Positions 24,243 to 37,439 of a stretch of DNA of 64,000 nt are shown here, one piece after another (the first letter of the stretch is position 1; each line of letters opens with the position of its first letter). Under the pieces are notes generated by a model. It searched no databases. It saw nothing but the letters and a program-made list of their open reading frames with translations, and was not told the DNA's origin. This DNA comes from Acanthornis magna (Eukaryota; Chordata; Aves; Passeriformes; Acanthizidae), in contig JAWUZG010000962.1 in assembly GCA_036785705.1 (NCBI GenBank), positions 62,001 through 126,000 of the forward strand, in the 5' to 3' direction. Both the position numbers and the translations under genes were made by a program.

Positions 24243-24433
24243 CTGTTCACCAGGTACAGGAGCATGAGAGATGACCCCAGGACCCAGTGCCTGACAAAAC
24301 AAAAGGTAGTTCCTAAATATAAGACTACCATGGAAAGGGCTACCAAAGGCAGCACAGTCAGCAAGATCAGGCTCAGGCTAGCACAGACAAGCATCCCAAG
24401 GCCAAAGCAACACGGAGCTACCACTCCTGCTCC
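24243..24433 (-). CDS. Candidate exon encoding a hydrophobic segment
   Basis: On the minus strand CCTGCCCACATACAG and GGTGAACAG|GTGAGC enclose 191 nt (phase 0 in, phase 2 out) within an open frame of 95 codons. The encoded 63 residues contain a long hydrophobic stretch (LVCASLSLILLTVLPLVALS and MVVLYLGTTFC) that could span the membrane once or twice. The LP...YL..C pattern is loosely reminiscent of small multi-pass membrane proteins of the TMEM272 type, but the spacing after the cysteine is wrong and I make no identification. The GC content is above that of its neighbours. It could be a real exon, a pseudogene remnant or chance. Confidence 0.25.
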
Positions 24434-27400
24434 CTGTATGTGGGCAGGACTAACCCCAAGCAGGTAAAGGCAAAGGCATTTTTTCCCCAGGTATGACAGG
24501 AAACTTTCAAAAACAGCTTTGGACAATTATGGGTGGGCTGTGATTCTTGACTCCTCACTGGACTCAAGAATGGTATGAACACTAGTATGATACCTACAAG
24601 GAAAGAGAGAGCAATGCAGATAGGATAAAATCATTGTCCAGAACATCTCTCCTGGCTGCTTATCCCCCCAGGTACACATAGCAGCTTTGCAGGGTACAGA
24701 AATTATAAACTTTTTGAAGCCGGAAAATGAATGATGTTTACATTTAGTTAAGTGGAGGAGAGAGATGGCAGAGTGACTGCCAACAATCACTGGGCTGGTT
24801 TAAATTGCTTTTCACCAGTACTGTCACCTGAGCAGATCTGTGCCAAGACACCAGGAAAAGCTGCTAGTATAAGAGCAAGTTTATGCACTTCAGAGCGGTA
24901 CTGGAAGGTACTGCAATAGTGATTGACATCAATATGGAGATATTCAGAAGAGAGGAAGGAAAAAAATACGTGGATGGATTCAGAAGAAAGAGTGGAAATA
25001 CAAAGTTCAGGAGGACACCATTTTACAGTACACAATTGCACAGATTAGCAAGTTAGATGGTACTGAAACAAAATATCCAGTATTGAAATTAATGACCATA
25101 AAAATATCCCAGCAGAAAGATGGAGATTCATTGAAATGTAACACATACTGTAAATAATCATTAAGTAAGTTAATCTTTAAGGATACCAAAAAGTATCTTT
25201 ATACACTGGAGGGGCCAAGAGACTTTGAAGTCTTTCCATTTTTCACCTTGTAATTCACAACTTTTAGACCATTATGCAATTGCAAAATTTTAAAGAAGCT
25301 TCAGTGATAACCCTGAAAGTCACAAGAAGATGAACAGAAATGATATGATAAAAAGGAAGGAATGTTCTTCATTCATTTTCTTAACATCAACCTTTACTTT
25401 TGACTGTTCCAATGTGTACTAAGAATCAATATTTATACATTGGAAAGCACCTAAGCTCAAATATTTCAAATTTCAAAGATTTTGGATTCTAAACCCAACA
25501 ATATCTTTATAAACTAGCACTGTTCAATCACAAGACTCCACATATTTTGGGAAACACAATTCAGATGAAAAATCTGGTTTTGCTATGGTTTTGAGATTCA
25601 AGTGACTTCCAGTGGGACAAGATTAGGAAGAAATAGGAAGAAATGGGAAGAGCTGTAGAAGAACATGTTCAGAAATTAGTACAGTGACACACGAATAAAG
25701 TTTGTGGAGTTCAAGGACTTTCTCTAACTAGTCCTGAAAAAATGAACCTCAAAGCCAGCCATTCTCCAATAAAAAAAAAAATCATCATTTCTGCCAAGTT
25801 TACTGTCTGGTTGTTTTCTTTTATCAACTAATGAAAAAATACCAAAAAAATTAGTTGGGACTTCCCATGCAGACCAGACTGAACTGAAGCTATAACAAAA
25901 CTCCAGACAAAATGAGATGAACTATTCAAAATTTCATTTTTGCAATACTGACACCTCTCTAGCAATACGTTTAAGGCTCTAGAGAGAAAACACTACAAAG
26001 CCATCCAACATACTGCACTAAACATTAAGCAGAACATTTGACAGAGGTGTTATATAGAAGCAGGAAGAAGTATGAGTAGAGACTGCTGGACAATAACAGC
26101 TTAACCCGTGGTAAAATAATGTACTGCACCAAGGTCTGGGTAATCAGTTACAGGAGTTAAATAAAGCTAGCAAAATTTCTACAGACACCTCATTATAGAA
26201 GTACTTTCTAGAAAACTGACAGAACCCAATAGAGGGTAAAAAAAAACCAAATAAAGCCCAGCTGACACAAAAGAAAAAGGAAGCAGAAAGACATAATGTC
26301 TCATGTTTTAAACCCTTAAAATATATTTCTGAGTATTTCCAGTCTATTCAGAATTTAATTCAGCTTTTAAACAGACCTTTAACATTCAGGTCTTTGTTAG
26401 CACATGTGTCTTTTAGTATGTGTCAGCACCTTTGGTATGTAAAAATCACTGTGCATTATGTTTTACCATGTATTTCACAGTTCTTTGTTCCTTGCACCAC
26501 AAATAGAATTGTGGTTTTGAAAACTCTCTAGACACATGCTGCACTTTTTGCAATCTATTTTCTGCAAAGAATTGCTCTCAAACTAGGTTGCACTCTCTCT
26601 TGAACTTGTAATAAATACAAGAATGTTGGGACACACTCAGAACTTATTTATACCCAATAACTTTTTTTTTTGCCTGGTGAGTAAATCATTCTTCACCTGA
26701 AAGTACATGAAGGCAATTATATTGGCTCGTGCTGAAAGGTGAAAAACGGCACATAAAATAATAAATAGCAGAAAGAGGGTATTTAAATAGGCATGTAAAC
26801 CATGCTTTTCACATTAAAGAGCATAATAAGAGAAATATGATCTTATTTTAGCAGAACCTACAGGATGTTAGGATGATAGTACTGAGGTCTGTCCAAGTAC
26901 TCAGGATCTTACACACCAAACAAGACAATAAAATAATACATTTTGTCTAAAATAATAAATTTTCAACCATACAGTGAAACAAACAGATAGCAGTCAGGAA
27001 AATACAGGAAACTGAATCTCAACAGTTGCAGCAGATTTTTCAAGAAGAAAAGAAGAATGATTAAAGACTAAACAGAGAGATTTGACCAAACAGTGTCCCT
27101 CTTCAGAAGGTGGCATCATTGCAGATAAATTCTACTGACTGCAGTACATTACTCAATAGGGGTATGCCAGTTTTAGTACATCATAAATGACTTCTGAATT
27201 AGTATTTTAATGATGTACCTTACAGCTGGCTCTGCAATCAATGGGAAAATCAGATTTGCACAATGAAAACGCAATATTTACTCATTTTTTTCTGAACCCC
27301 AAACTGACCCTAAATACTTCTGCCTCTGTCCCAAATCTCAGTGAAACACAAAGTTGAAAACCAATTTTATCACTGTGTATCTGTCCTGTGAACTGGTCCC

Positions 27401-28433
27401 TGCTGGGAGAGACCAGAAAGGTCTGTGGTCTGTGCTACTGGAGCACAATCTCACTTTGCAAACTGAGGAGCTGGCTCAGGCTCATGATGTTTGTTCTGAC
27501 CCTCCCCCAGAATAGTCCATGTAGCATCAGGGTACCCCAAGCAGGATCTGTCCAGGTCCACGAGGCTGCTGCACCCAGGACAGGACTCTCAACTGGACCA
27601 GAGCAGACCCCTGGAGAAAAGCAGCCCCTGAAGAAAAGCACCTTGTGCTGTGAGCAGTCCCTCCATGGCACTGCTCAGACTTCGACCCTTACATGACTTT
27701 GCCGCTGAGTGATGCTTTGGCAGGCCATGGAAAGGTGCCCTGGCACCTTTTCTCCAGTGCAGCACTTGTATGCCAGCCCCTCTTTCACTGTAGCTAACCA
27801 GGATTTCCTGGAGTTTTTCTCATTTTCTACCTGTACTGTTTTGCTCCTGGAATGAATATTAGGAAGCAAGCACAGAATAGCATTTGATAGACAGTGTGTC
27901 AGGCCTACTTACACCATTTCTTCCATAACACAGAGAAACTCCGGTTTATAATGGGAGTTCTAAGACAATTAAAATTACTACAGCTCAGACTATGATGCTG
28001 TAATGGAAATGGTGCTATTACAGGAATTTGAAAGATACCAAGAGAGGGTGGGACGCTTTCAGGATTTACTAGACGCTGCCACTGTAATGCCCTTTCTTTG
28101 AGAAAACAGCACAGAGTACCACTCCCTGCTGATTCTAAAGCACAGTGAATGAGAGCACAGCTCACAATTATGGCAAACTTTGAAACCTGTCAGTCAAGGA
28201 GCAGAGCTGGTAATGCCAAACAAAACAGCAGATTTACACCTGGGAAATGAGGCTATAATGTAAGAAATACATTTTCTTTGCTCTCATTTATAACAGTAGT
28301 GGGAGAATTAACTACAGGGGATTCTTAGCATATTTACAAGACACTACAGGAGGCTTTTGGCATATTTACAAGCAACAATGGCATAATTTTACATGCAGAA
28401 GTTTAAATACTGTAAAGTCTGCTCTGTCTTTAG
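24434..28433. other. Non-coding stretch
   Basis: AT-rich with no recognised repeats or genes. A GC-richer patch at about 27400-27700 is open in one + frame (102 codons) and one - frame (78 codons) with no recognisable product. Nothing else is seen. Confidence 0.45.
28328..28372 (+). repeat. Short direct repeat (13 bp, 32-bp spacing)
   Basis: GCATATTTACAAG occurs at 28328-28340 and 28360-28372, with similar flanking text. It looks like a small decayed duplication. Confidence 0.7.
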
Positions 28434-28593
28434 TTTCTGTGATTTAAGGCATCTGTATCCCCACCTTAAGTTTAAACAGCTACATGCTCTATTAATTCGT
28501 TACACTCAAAGGGATTTTGAGATGAATTTTCTAAAAGCAGCAGGACATTCGGGTTTGGAATCTCTTTTTATTTTATTTAATGCTTTGTTTTAA
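28434..28593 (+). CDS. Very weak candidate terminal exon
   Basis: A pyrimidine-rich acceptor (GTCTGCTCTGTCTTTAG) opens a frame of about 52 codons that ends at a TAA (28591-28593). An AATAAA signal follows 76 bp later at 28669-28674. The translation includes KFKQLHALLIRYTQRDFEMN, which reads like a charged helical protein end. No family is recognised, and each element alone is common by chance. Confidence 0.15.
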
Positions 28594-28674
28594 AAGGGGA
28601 AAGAAAAAGGCATTTTTAATGCTTCAAAATCACATGGGGTTTTTTTAGACTTTGTTTTTGTTTGCAAAAATAAA

Positions 28675-31600
28675 ATGCTGACACTAAAGATGTGTGCAGT
28701 AGCTTCAGACAGTTGAAGCCTGTTAAGCTGCTGGGCTTTACTTCTTTTACAGAGCAAGAACAAGAAATCAACGTATCTTCTATTCCACTCTATGGTCTTG
28801 GGAAAGGAGACATGGAGGGGGATAGAAGGAACAGGATATATGACAGGAATATTCTGTGTCTGCTGTAAACTTGGTTGAATGCAAAAACCAAACTGGACCT
28901 GGCCCTAACAGGAATCTGTCATTTCCATTCTCCAGTTCTGGGGAGCCCAGGGCATGGGCTCACTGGACACGACCATACTCTGTGACATGTGTTTTGCAGC
29001 CAAACAGCGGTGGGGCTGAGGGGTGCTCAGATGGCAAGACTGGCTAAAGCTGCCTTTTGGTCACATCCATCGAACATGTTCTTATTTGAAATATAAAACC
29101 TAGATTACGCAAATACCGATCGCACGGCTCCTAAATTTTTTGTGTAAGAAATCAAAGAGTTCATGTTAAAATGATGTCCTGACCTAAGGACAGGGCTCTG
29201 TACAATGTGTGAGCGCAATGACACACAGAACTCCTCTCTGAGACAGGCTGAAGGACCAAGCCTGATCACTTCCCCCATAGGAACAGAACCTACAGGAGCC
29301 ACAGCAGTGTCTGCTCCCTGCCATACTGAAACCCACAGTTTCTTATAACCTTGATCTGTGACATGTGACTACAGCCTGGGGATAAAAATCAGTTTCATGC
29401 CTCCTCTTTCACTGTATTTTAACACATTCACTTGCAGCAAGACTTGCTCAAGCCGAAAAGGAAAGACAAGACAGAAGACAGATTCATCTTCACCTGAATT
29501 TAGGAATGTAACTGAGGGACTTGATAGCGAAACATCCCCCAGAGCTATCCTGGACAGGTACTCATGTCCCAAGAGTAAATTAGTCCACCCACAATCAGCT
29601 TCAATAAAAAAAGAGAAAAAAACAGAATTATCAATTGCTTGAATTTGACACAAATTAACACTAACCAAAACAAAATATTGTAATATATATTTTTGGTAGA
29701 CATTATTGTCTTTTACTGCTTTATAATGCATTTACATTTTTAATAAAATTCTGGATACATATCTATGCATAAAATTTCCTTCAATTTTTTTATTAAGTCT
29801 AATAAAAATTCATTATATATTCATGCAATTCCAGGAAACTTACCAATTATTATGGTTGAACCTAGCCTGCAATATTTAATACTCATAAAATATGTTCATT
29901 CATGATCATCAGTACACATAACATCAAAACAAAACCAAAATTTTCTGTATGTGGGTTTCTTTTGTAAAATAAATGCTTTAACCTCTCAGGTGCAGTGAGA
30001 CACCAGAGGAGATAAAATCTGAAGCAGCTTTGTTATTTTTAGCTTAATTATGGCTCACCTCTGAAGGAAGGTGATGAAAAAGAAAGGAGAGTTTCAGAGG
30101 ATAGAAACACTGGAGCTTAAGACAGACCCATTTTCTGGTTTTCTTTGAAAACCTATTTGAACAAGTTTGCTTGTGACAAAACCAAGGGGCAGTGAATGCA
30201 CAGCAGATCAGCCCTTCACACCAGCTGGAAGCAGCCTGTGTGCCCTCCCCCAGCCCCACAGCTTCCTCCTCCCAGCATCTTTCACATGAAACCCAAAATT
30301 CCCCTGCGGGACAGGCTTTTAATTGCCACCTTCCATTACTCATAACAACACTGGCTAAATGATGGGCCAAACTCTGCCATCACTTAATTCTAAATGCACC
30401 ATTTCATTAAATTAAGGCAGAATCAAGATGTGGCACCGTATGTGTAGATTGTCTGTTCAGATTTTTGGCTATATATAGGAAGGAGGGGCTCAGTTCCTAA
30501 AGTTATGGCACTAAATCAGATGCCTGGGTTTCCTGATAGCATAATGTCAGTAAAATTTAGCACAGATGCTCCGATTTCTCTGTGCAAGTCCCAATTAAAG
30601 AGCCTAGGATTGCATGGCATGTGGGACTCCTGATCCAACCATAAATTCATGCACATTCACGCCCCTGCTGAAAGTAATTGTGATTGTAAAATAGGATTTT
30701 GCCTCTAAAAATGAAGATGCTAATTTTGTGTGCCTGATACAATTCCTGCTGCCATTGCACCATGGTGGGAGCCACATTCTTTCACAATTATTTCCTCATC
30801 TCTGCTCCGCTTTCCTTTCTTCTTACTGAGTACATGACTGAGTGTGTGCTGATCCACAAACCCCAGTAACTCAGAGCTCATGAAAACTGATCCCTTGCAG
30901 TGCCTCAACTACCATCATAAATAACTTGGATTTAGAGCCTGTTGCAAAGTAACAACACTGCCAAGTATTAAGCTAATAATTAATTAGCTGAGTTTAGAAG
31001 TAGTCACTCTTCAACTTAATAAATTGTAACTGGTGGAAACGGAGTCAAAGTCCACCTCTAATAAGAGATATACTACACTGCCATACATGTAACTGTTCAA
31101 TACAACTCAAAATGTGCCAGTTAAGTATCCCTGAGTATATCAATTTAGTTATCTGGATTATTTACTACTGCAGGATGTGTCACTTTGGTACTATTCATAT
31201 TACTCGCCTTTACTGTGCATACATTTCATATTCAATGAAAACCTATATTTATGAAATGATTAAGTGATACAGGATCTCTAAGGCCCCTTACACAGTAAAA
31301 TACTTTGATAGCATATGGTCTGACATACAATTATTTTACTCTTTGATTTATTTATATGCTGTAAACTAAAAATATTTAGAAAGTTATCTTCTAGATTGTG
31401 AATAATGGTCTATAAGAATCTGGCATTATTGCTATTTTATTCAGGAAACTACTATTATACACAGTCTTGTCTCAGATATGTTGCTCCATTTGTATGACTT
31501 TACCATTTTATATTAATACACCTAGAGCAGTTTAGGGTTTCATTTAGGTCTATTTAACTGGTTTTTTTGTTTTTTTTTTGGGGTGGTGTATAAAGCAGCT

Positions 31601-34600
31601 TGACTCACCTTCCATCTTTATTGGCATTTTTACAGAACAAAATTCGATGCCTACTCTATCAATCTTCACACAGATAGGTAATTTTTTTACTCACGATTTG
31701 TGTTGCCTTTGAAAGGCTGCACATTATTTACTTGTACATAAATGGTATGCCAGCCTGAGCCTCAAGGGAGGATTTCCTTACTTCAAAAATTTTACACTTT
31801 TGAAAAAACTACCTGCAGAACACCATACACAATTGTGAGATGCCCAGTGCCCCTCAGTTCATCCCTTCAAAAAACAGAGGAGCTGGCAGAGGTGATGTGG
31901 TGAATTTTCAGACACAGTAGCTTGGAAATCAGCCCAGACTGCATCTGTGTCCTTGCAGTCTCCAGGAAGGCATTTTTCAGTGGATGCTGTAGCCCTGGGC
32001 ACAGTGCATTTGCTTGCAAAGTGATATCAAGAATCATATTTGCAACAAGTAAAACCTGAGCTATATTGATATCCTAATACACTGCAGAATGACTTCTGAA
32101 AGTAATTTTCTGAGTTTTAAGACTGTTGAAAGCTAACAGCAAACTTGTAGAACATAAATAATACTTTTTTAACTTGTTGCAAATGCATAGTGATACCTTT
32201 CCACAAAGAATGCTGCCTTTTAAGATCAATTTTAATGCATTCAAAATATATTCAAATTTCTGTAGGAGAGAGTATTGAGTTCTACTAACAGTTTTCCTGT
32301 CCTGGGGGAATATGTCCAGAATCTTCTTCATTTCATATCAGGAAGACCATATAAATTAGAAAAATAAGAGACAACAGACTAAATTCTTAATAGTCACATA
32401 GTGCATATGCATTATTTACAAGGCAAAAGGGTTAAGTATTAGAAAAGTTGAAACCAGCTCCCATATTAAAGAAAGGGATATTTGAGATAAGATTACGTGA
32501 CTCCAATACTAATCTTTTAGGTATTTTAAATTCAAATTCTATTCAGTAGAAAACACTGTAGATCATTGTATATTTATGAACAGTAGCCAAAAACACCTCT
32601 TCAATTTTATCATTAATAGAGTTGGAATAGGTCAAAATCAACTTAAACTAAGAAGATTGAATGAAAGAATAAAGGCTTGTAAATTCAAATTCTTTTGTTT
32701 GTAAAGCCTGATTAGAAAAACGTGTAACAAAAAAATACCCCAAATTGCAAACATCTTGTGAAAAAGACCATCACTGGTTTACTAGGTTTGGACCTGTCAC
32801 ATTGGTTTCTGAGCAGGCACCTTCAAAACCACATGACCTCTCCAGTAGAAGGGAGAGAATTACAGTTTCCACACACAGATTTTGACTCACTCTGTTGTTG
32901 CAGCACAAGAACTTTGTTTCGGTCACACAAAGTGTTTGACCAACTCTGTCTCTTACAGACATCACAGAGTAGAAGGGATCTTTGGCATGCCAGGATGAGG
33001 CTAAACCTCTGCTTTAGTAAGCTGCTAAAAATGAGGTAGTACAATGTCACTGAGAGGTGGGAGAGGCACAGTGTTTCTCTTATGGAGACAGTGCAAAGTC
33101 CATTCTCGAGTCTTCCTGGCAGCACACCCGGAAAACCAAAAACAACCCAAGAGCACTAAGAAGGAATCACCAAAGGTCAAGTCAGCACCTGTCTCCTCCA
33201 GCTTTGTGAGGCAGCCCAGGTGCCCTCTTCCTTCTGAGTGATGTACCCTGCAAAGCACTCAACTCACTGCCCACTGCACTTTGTCCTCCAGTTTCACCAA
33301 ATGAAGTTTTTTTCAAAGAAGACCAACACAAAACAATAGTACTCAAACACCTAACACTGAAATATTTACTCTCTTTTCTGTTGCACTAATTATCATCCTT
33401 TGATACACTTGCTTTAAGCAAGAAAACTTCTGTGAAGCTAGTAGAATAGCCAAGTCTCTATTTTCAAACACTGCTATTCCTAAATATTTACAGTATAAAA
33501 GGCCTGACATGCAATCTATCCTGGGAAAGTGTCAGACAACAACCTGCAACATATTAAAATTTTGTTCATTATTGCATAAACCATCAAATGCCAAGTACCT
33601 CACTTCAAAGAAAATAAATCATTAAAATCCATTCTAGCTTCCTAGTCCTCCAAAAGTCTCCTTAACAGATCTATCGTGCCACCACAAGAGAGAAGCCACA
33701 GATGGCTTCATGCTACAGACTTTGCTCACCATCTACTGCTAGAACATTTTTGTGTCATTCTCTGCCTCCCCACAAAATGTCCCAGCCTGGTGAAGATCAG
33801 ATACAGAGATCAACAAAAGCTAGAACAACACTGCTGGTGATGCTATACATTATTTACTCATTTAAAAATAAAAAAAAAATACTGCGAAGCTTACAGCAAA
33901 TAGCACTGCTGACCCTCTTCACCAGTAAGTAGGACCTCTGGAGGTACCAGGGCAAAGTGCTGAGCAGCAGTGCCTCGGAAGAAGTGAAGAGCAAGGGAGC
34001 AGCACCAAGACAGTGTCTTCCCTCTCTTTCTCCCCAGCGCCACTAGGTAAGAACAGGGACTGAAGGATTCTCCAAGTGCCTTGAAAACAACCAGAACTGA
34101 CCTGAAGAGCTTTGCCTTTGTGGTGAAGCTCTTCAGCTAAACACATGCAAAGGCAGGGACTCTGTTTTCGTGCTGGAGTTGGGCATCCCCTGGGAGAGCT
34201 CAGGATGACCCATGTGGCACTCAGGGGGTCACTACTGCAACATTCTCTTTAACACACAGAGCAACTTTAAAAGAATTTCTGTCTTAGGGAGTGGGCTTTT
34301 CATTTTGCAATGAATGAAAATAACTTGTGCTACTGTTTCAACACAGGAGAATCTATAATATAAATTGGTACTCTTAGCTGCCATGATATTCTATTTATCC
34401 ATATAATTTTACATCTTCTTACAAACTCTTCTGTAACATCATTTTATCATGCATTCCTACCAGTGTGAGAATGCCTTCTATTAAATGACTTTCAGATTTT
34501 GGTTTTTACTGTTCAGAACAGGGAAAATCCTGTTTGTTCAAAATTAATTTTTAAAAAATTTTAAAAATAAACTGAAATATCACTATTCCATATTAAAAAC

Positions 34601-36014
34601 AAAATCAGTTTGTATTTTTGTTATGAATAGCTGATGAAAATCAGTAGCTCTACTAAAAAGGTGTCTCTGCTTCACAGACGTAGAATTCAAGAAAACATGA
34701 GACACTCTTCGTTACATGCACATGAGGTAATAACACTCATACTTGTGTATCAAATAAATTACTAGAGAGATATAAAGACTATTTATATTTTAACACACAT
34801 GTTGCATAACAGCTAGTTAGTTAGATGGAAAACCTCCTGGTCTCTCTTCAATCCATAGGATCAAAAATATTTTCCTAATTAGTAAGTAAAATCATAACAG
34901 TTTTGAGGAAATTTCTGCTGCGCTAATATGGAAATCTTTCATTCCCTAAAGATGAAAGTTTTATGTGGTAAATAAATGTAGAACTTGTAGTCATAACAAT
35001 GTAAGAAGTGAAAATGCCTAAGATGCAAGAAGACTTGTCCTAATGTGCACATTAGTCATTTGTTTGAAAGCATTTCATTCTTCCCCTCCCCTTTTAATGC
35101 ATATTGCACAACATTAGCATTGCTCCATATGAAATGGCTAATAGTTCAGGATTCTTGAAGTAATTTTAAATCAAACTCTTCTGGAAGCTTCTTTCCTTTC
35201 TTTTCTTAAAATACTGCTTAATTTTGGAAAACAAGCAGCATGGTATGATACAACAGCATCCGCAAAACTAAGGCGAAAACCCCACTCAATCAGCCCATGT
35301 AAACCCCTATGACTACCTACTCCTGCAAGCTAACTGCACATTCCACGTATTTGGTTCACAGATTAAAACATTTGACAAACAGGCAATGCCCAGTGACTGT
35401 TAAATGGACATGGTTTAGCTCCTCAACAGGACATAGCATAACACACTATGCATTGTGGAAGAAGACAGAGCAGAAGGAGACAGAAGCAGCAAAGAGACCA
35501 AACCAGGATGTTCTTCTGAGATGTCTGAAGCCAGACCTGCCCTGCCTGGCAGGGAAAACACCTTCTCATCATGTGGTTTCACAGGCTGAAGAATCTTCCA
35601 GGTCCTAAGAAATTCAAGTATGCATCTACATCTAACTTGGTTGTAAAATAAAATAATAGCAAATTAAATCCTACAGTGCTGCCCCTCATTACTGCCCTGC
35701 ACTATCAGTGTTCTATCACAAAGTGTATCTTGGCACATGCATGGCACATGCACATGTGTATCTACAGATTGATTCTTTGTGAGGCTTTGTGACCTCTAAG
35801 AAGCATTTGTTTCTACTGCCCACAGGCATGCAATGTGCTTTGCCTGTGCTTATTCGCCCTGAAATCCAGCACTCCCGAGGCTACAGCACCACTGTAAGGT
35901 CTGCAACTTACCAACCCATTCCACATAGGATGTCTCAAATGATTACTAGATATTATTTTGGGCAACTCTACAGAGAGCCTTATTTTTACATAATATTACC
36001 ACATCTCATAAAAT
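28675..36014. other. Long non-coding stretch
   Basis: No confident repeat or gene. Open frames (up to 120 codons at 29369-29731 on the minus strand) lack recognisable content. T/G-rich simple sequence occurs at 31562-31590. Within 33920-34150 a strong pyrimidine tract and CAG (CTCTCTTTCTCCCCAG) are followed 9 nt later by CACTAG|GTAAGA, noted but not called. Confidence 0.45.
35731..35752. repeat. 11-bp perfect tandem pair
   Basis: TGGCACATGCA is repeated head to tail (35731-35741, 35742-35752), followed by more alternating CA/TG sequence. Confidence 0.8.
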
Positions 36015-36036
36015 AATAAAATCATTAAGGCTGGAA
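36014..36036 (-). mobile_element. Possible scrap of a CR1 3' end
   Basis: AATCATTAAGGCTGGAAAAG is close to the reverse complement of the CR1 3' terminus (consensus ATCATTAAGGTTGGAAAAGA). The match stops abruptly after about 22 bp, so it is either a heavily truncated copy or coincidence. Confidence 0.35.
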
Positions 36037-36255
36037 AAGATTATGCCCCTGTCATGACTTCCTGTTATTTATGATTTCTGTTATTTTCCTGCCTTCATTT
36101 TAGATTTTACTCTAGCTGCCCTTTCCAAACCAATTTTCATATAACTGGACATTTTAGCACATATTTCATTTGCTTGCAGGTGTCAAGGAAGTGGAGTCAG
36201 AAAGAGCATGATTTTTGTTGTTCAAGACACAGATGTACCCACTTCCAGAGAATAA

Positions 36256-36305
36256 TTCCTTCCTTCCTTCCGCACCCTTCCTTCCTTCCTTCCTTCCTTC
36301 CTTCC
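36256..36305. repeat. (TTCC)n / (GGAA)n microsatellite
   Basis: Four TTCC units (36256-36271), a 6-bp interruption GCACCC, then seven TTCC units (36278-36305). On the minus strand these are GGAA repeats, the core motif bound by ETS-family factors. The length is likely polymorphic. Confidence 0.95.
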
Positions 36306-37439
36306 CCTTGATTTACTTTCTTTTCAGCCTTTCCTGTACTTGGCAATATTTTTCTTCTACTACACGTGTTTAAAGAAATCAGAAACAAAAACACAGTAGC
36401 AGATTTCTGAAGCCTCCTTTTCCCAGTGTCACCTAGCCTGAATTAATTGTAGATATATTGATCACTTTTCCATTTCCACACAGATTTCTGCTTTCTGCTT
36501 ATTTCCATATTCTCTGTATCATTTCCTTCTCTTTTGTCAATTCTTTTTCTTTCATCATTGGCCCCTGACACCACCTCATTCCATTCAGTTCAATACTTCA
36601 TTCAGCATATTAGTGACAAAAGACATAAACAAGTGGCTTTTCCCTCTCAAAAAAGATGTCACTGTTAACATGCACTTTAATAGACAATTTAGAGACACTG
36701 TGTGAACAAGGATTACTGACCTTTCTCACATGCAACTTGTTAATGAAAATTATCGGTGTAGAGAAACTTTTTCTGGGGTATCAAGACCACTTATGATGAT
36801 GTATGTACAGCGCATTATATTTGATTCACACTCCTAGATTTTAAGCTTACTGCAGAAAGGCTCTTTTTTCGGAGTGATCATTACTGATGCAAAATACCTC
36901 ATATGGCTTTGCAGAACCTGAAAATCTATATGAATTGCCATCAGAACTCCTGCTTAGCATGAAACAACAGTTGCTGTTCTGGAGGAACAAAAAGTTACTC
37001 CTCAGGCTTACAGCACATGTTTTTAGTAGTAGAGCATCTTCCTCAGTGGCCTATCTTTTCTCAGGCTTGTCCTGAAAATCCTACATTCTTTAACCAGCAT
37101 AGGATCAACGTCAGAAATTATTAAACTTGCTTCCTCAGCATCATAGCACTTCCCCAGAAACTCCAACTGCTGTCAGCAGTACAAGCTTTAAAGGCACCTG
37201 AGTAGACTGCCGGCAGTTTTATGAGAGAGAAAAAAAGATGATAAGCAAACACTTCTCAGCCAGACCTACCTTGTCCAACTCTTTTTCATATCAAAGCTAA
37301 AAAAATGTACAAAAACCCTGTCACCATTTCAGCTAATCAAATTCTGTGGTTGCTGGCGTGTGTGTGCACACACTGACCTCTACAATGTCATGACTTTCAG
37401 GTTGCTCATTGATTTCCAGGAATCAAAAATGCGATGCAA
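36306..37439. other. Non-coding stretch
   Basis: No gene or interspersed repeat is recognised. Includes an 18-nt strictly alternating purine-pyrimidine tract at 37356-37373, listed separately. Confidence 0.45.
37356..37373. repeat. Alternating (GT/CA) palindromic tract
   Basis: GCGTGTGTGTGCACACAC alternates purine and pyrimidine without break and contains the 14-bp palindrome GTGTGTGCACACAC (37360-37373). Such tracts can adopt Z-DNA or cruciform structure. Confidence 0.8.
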
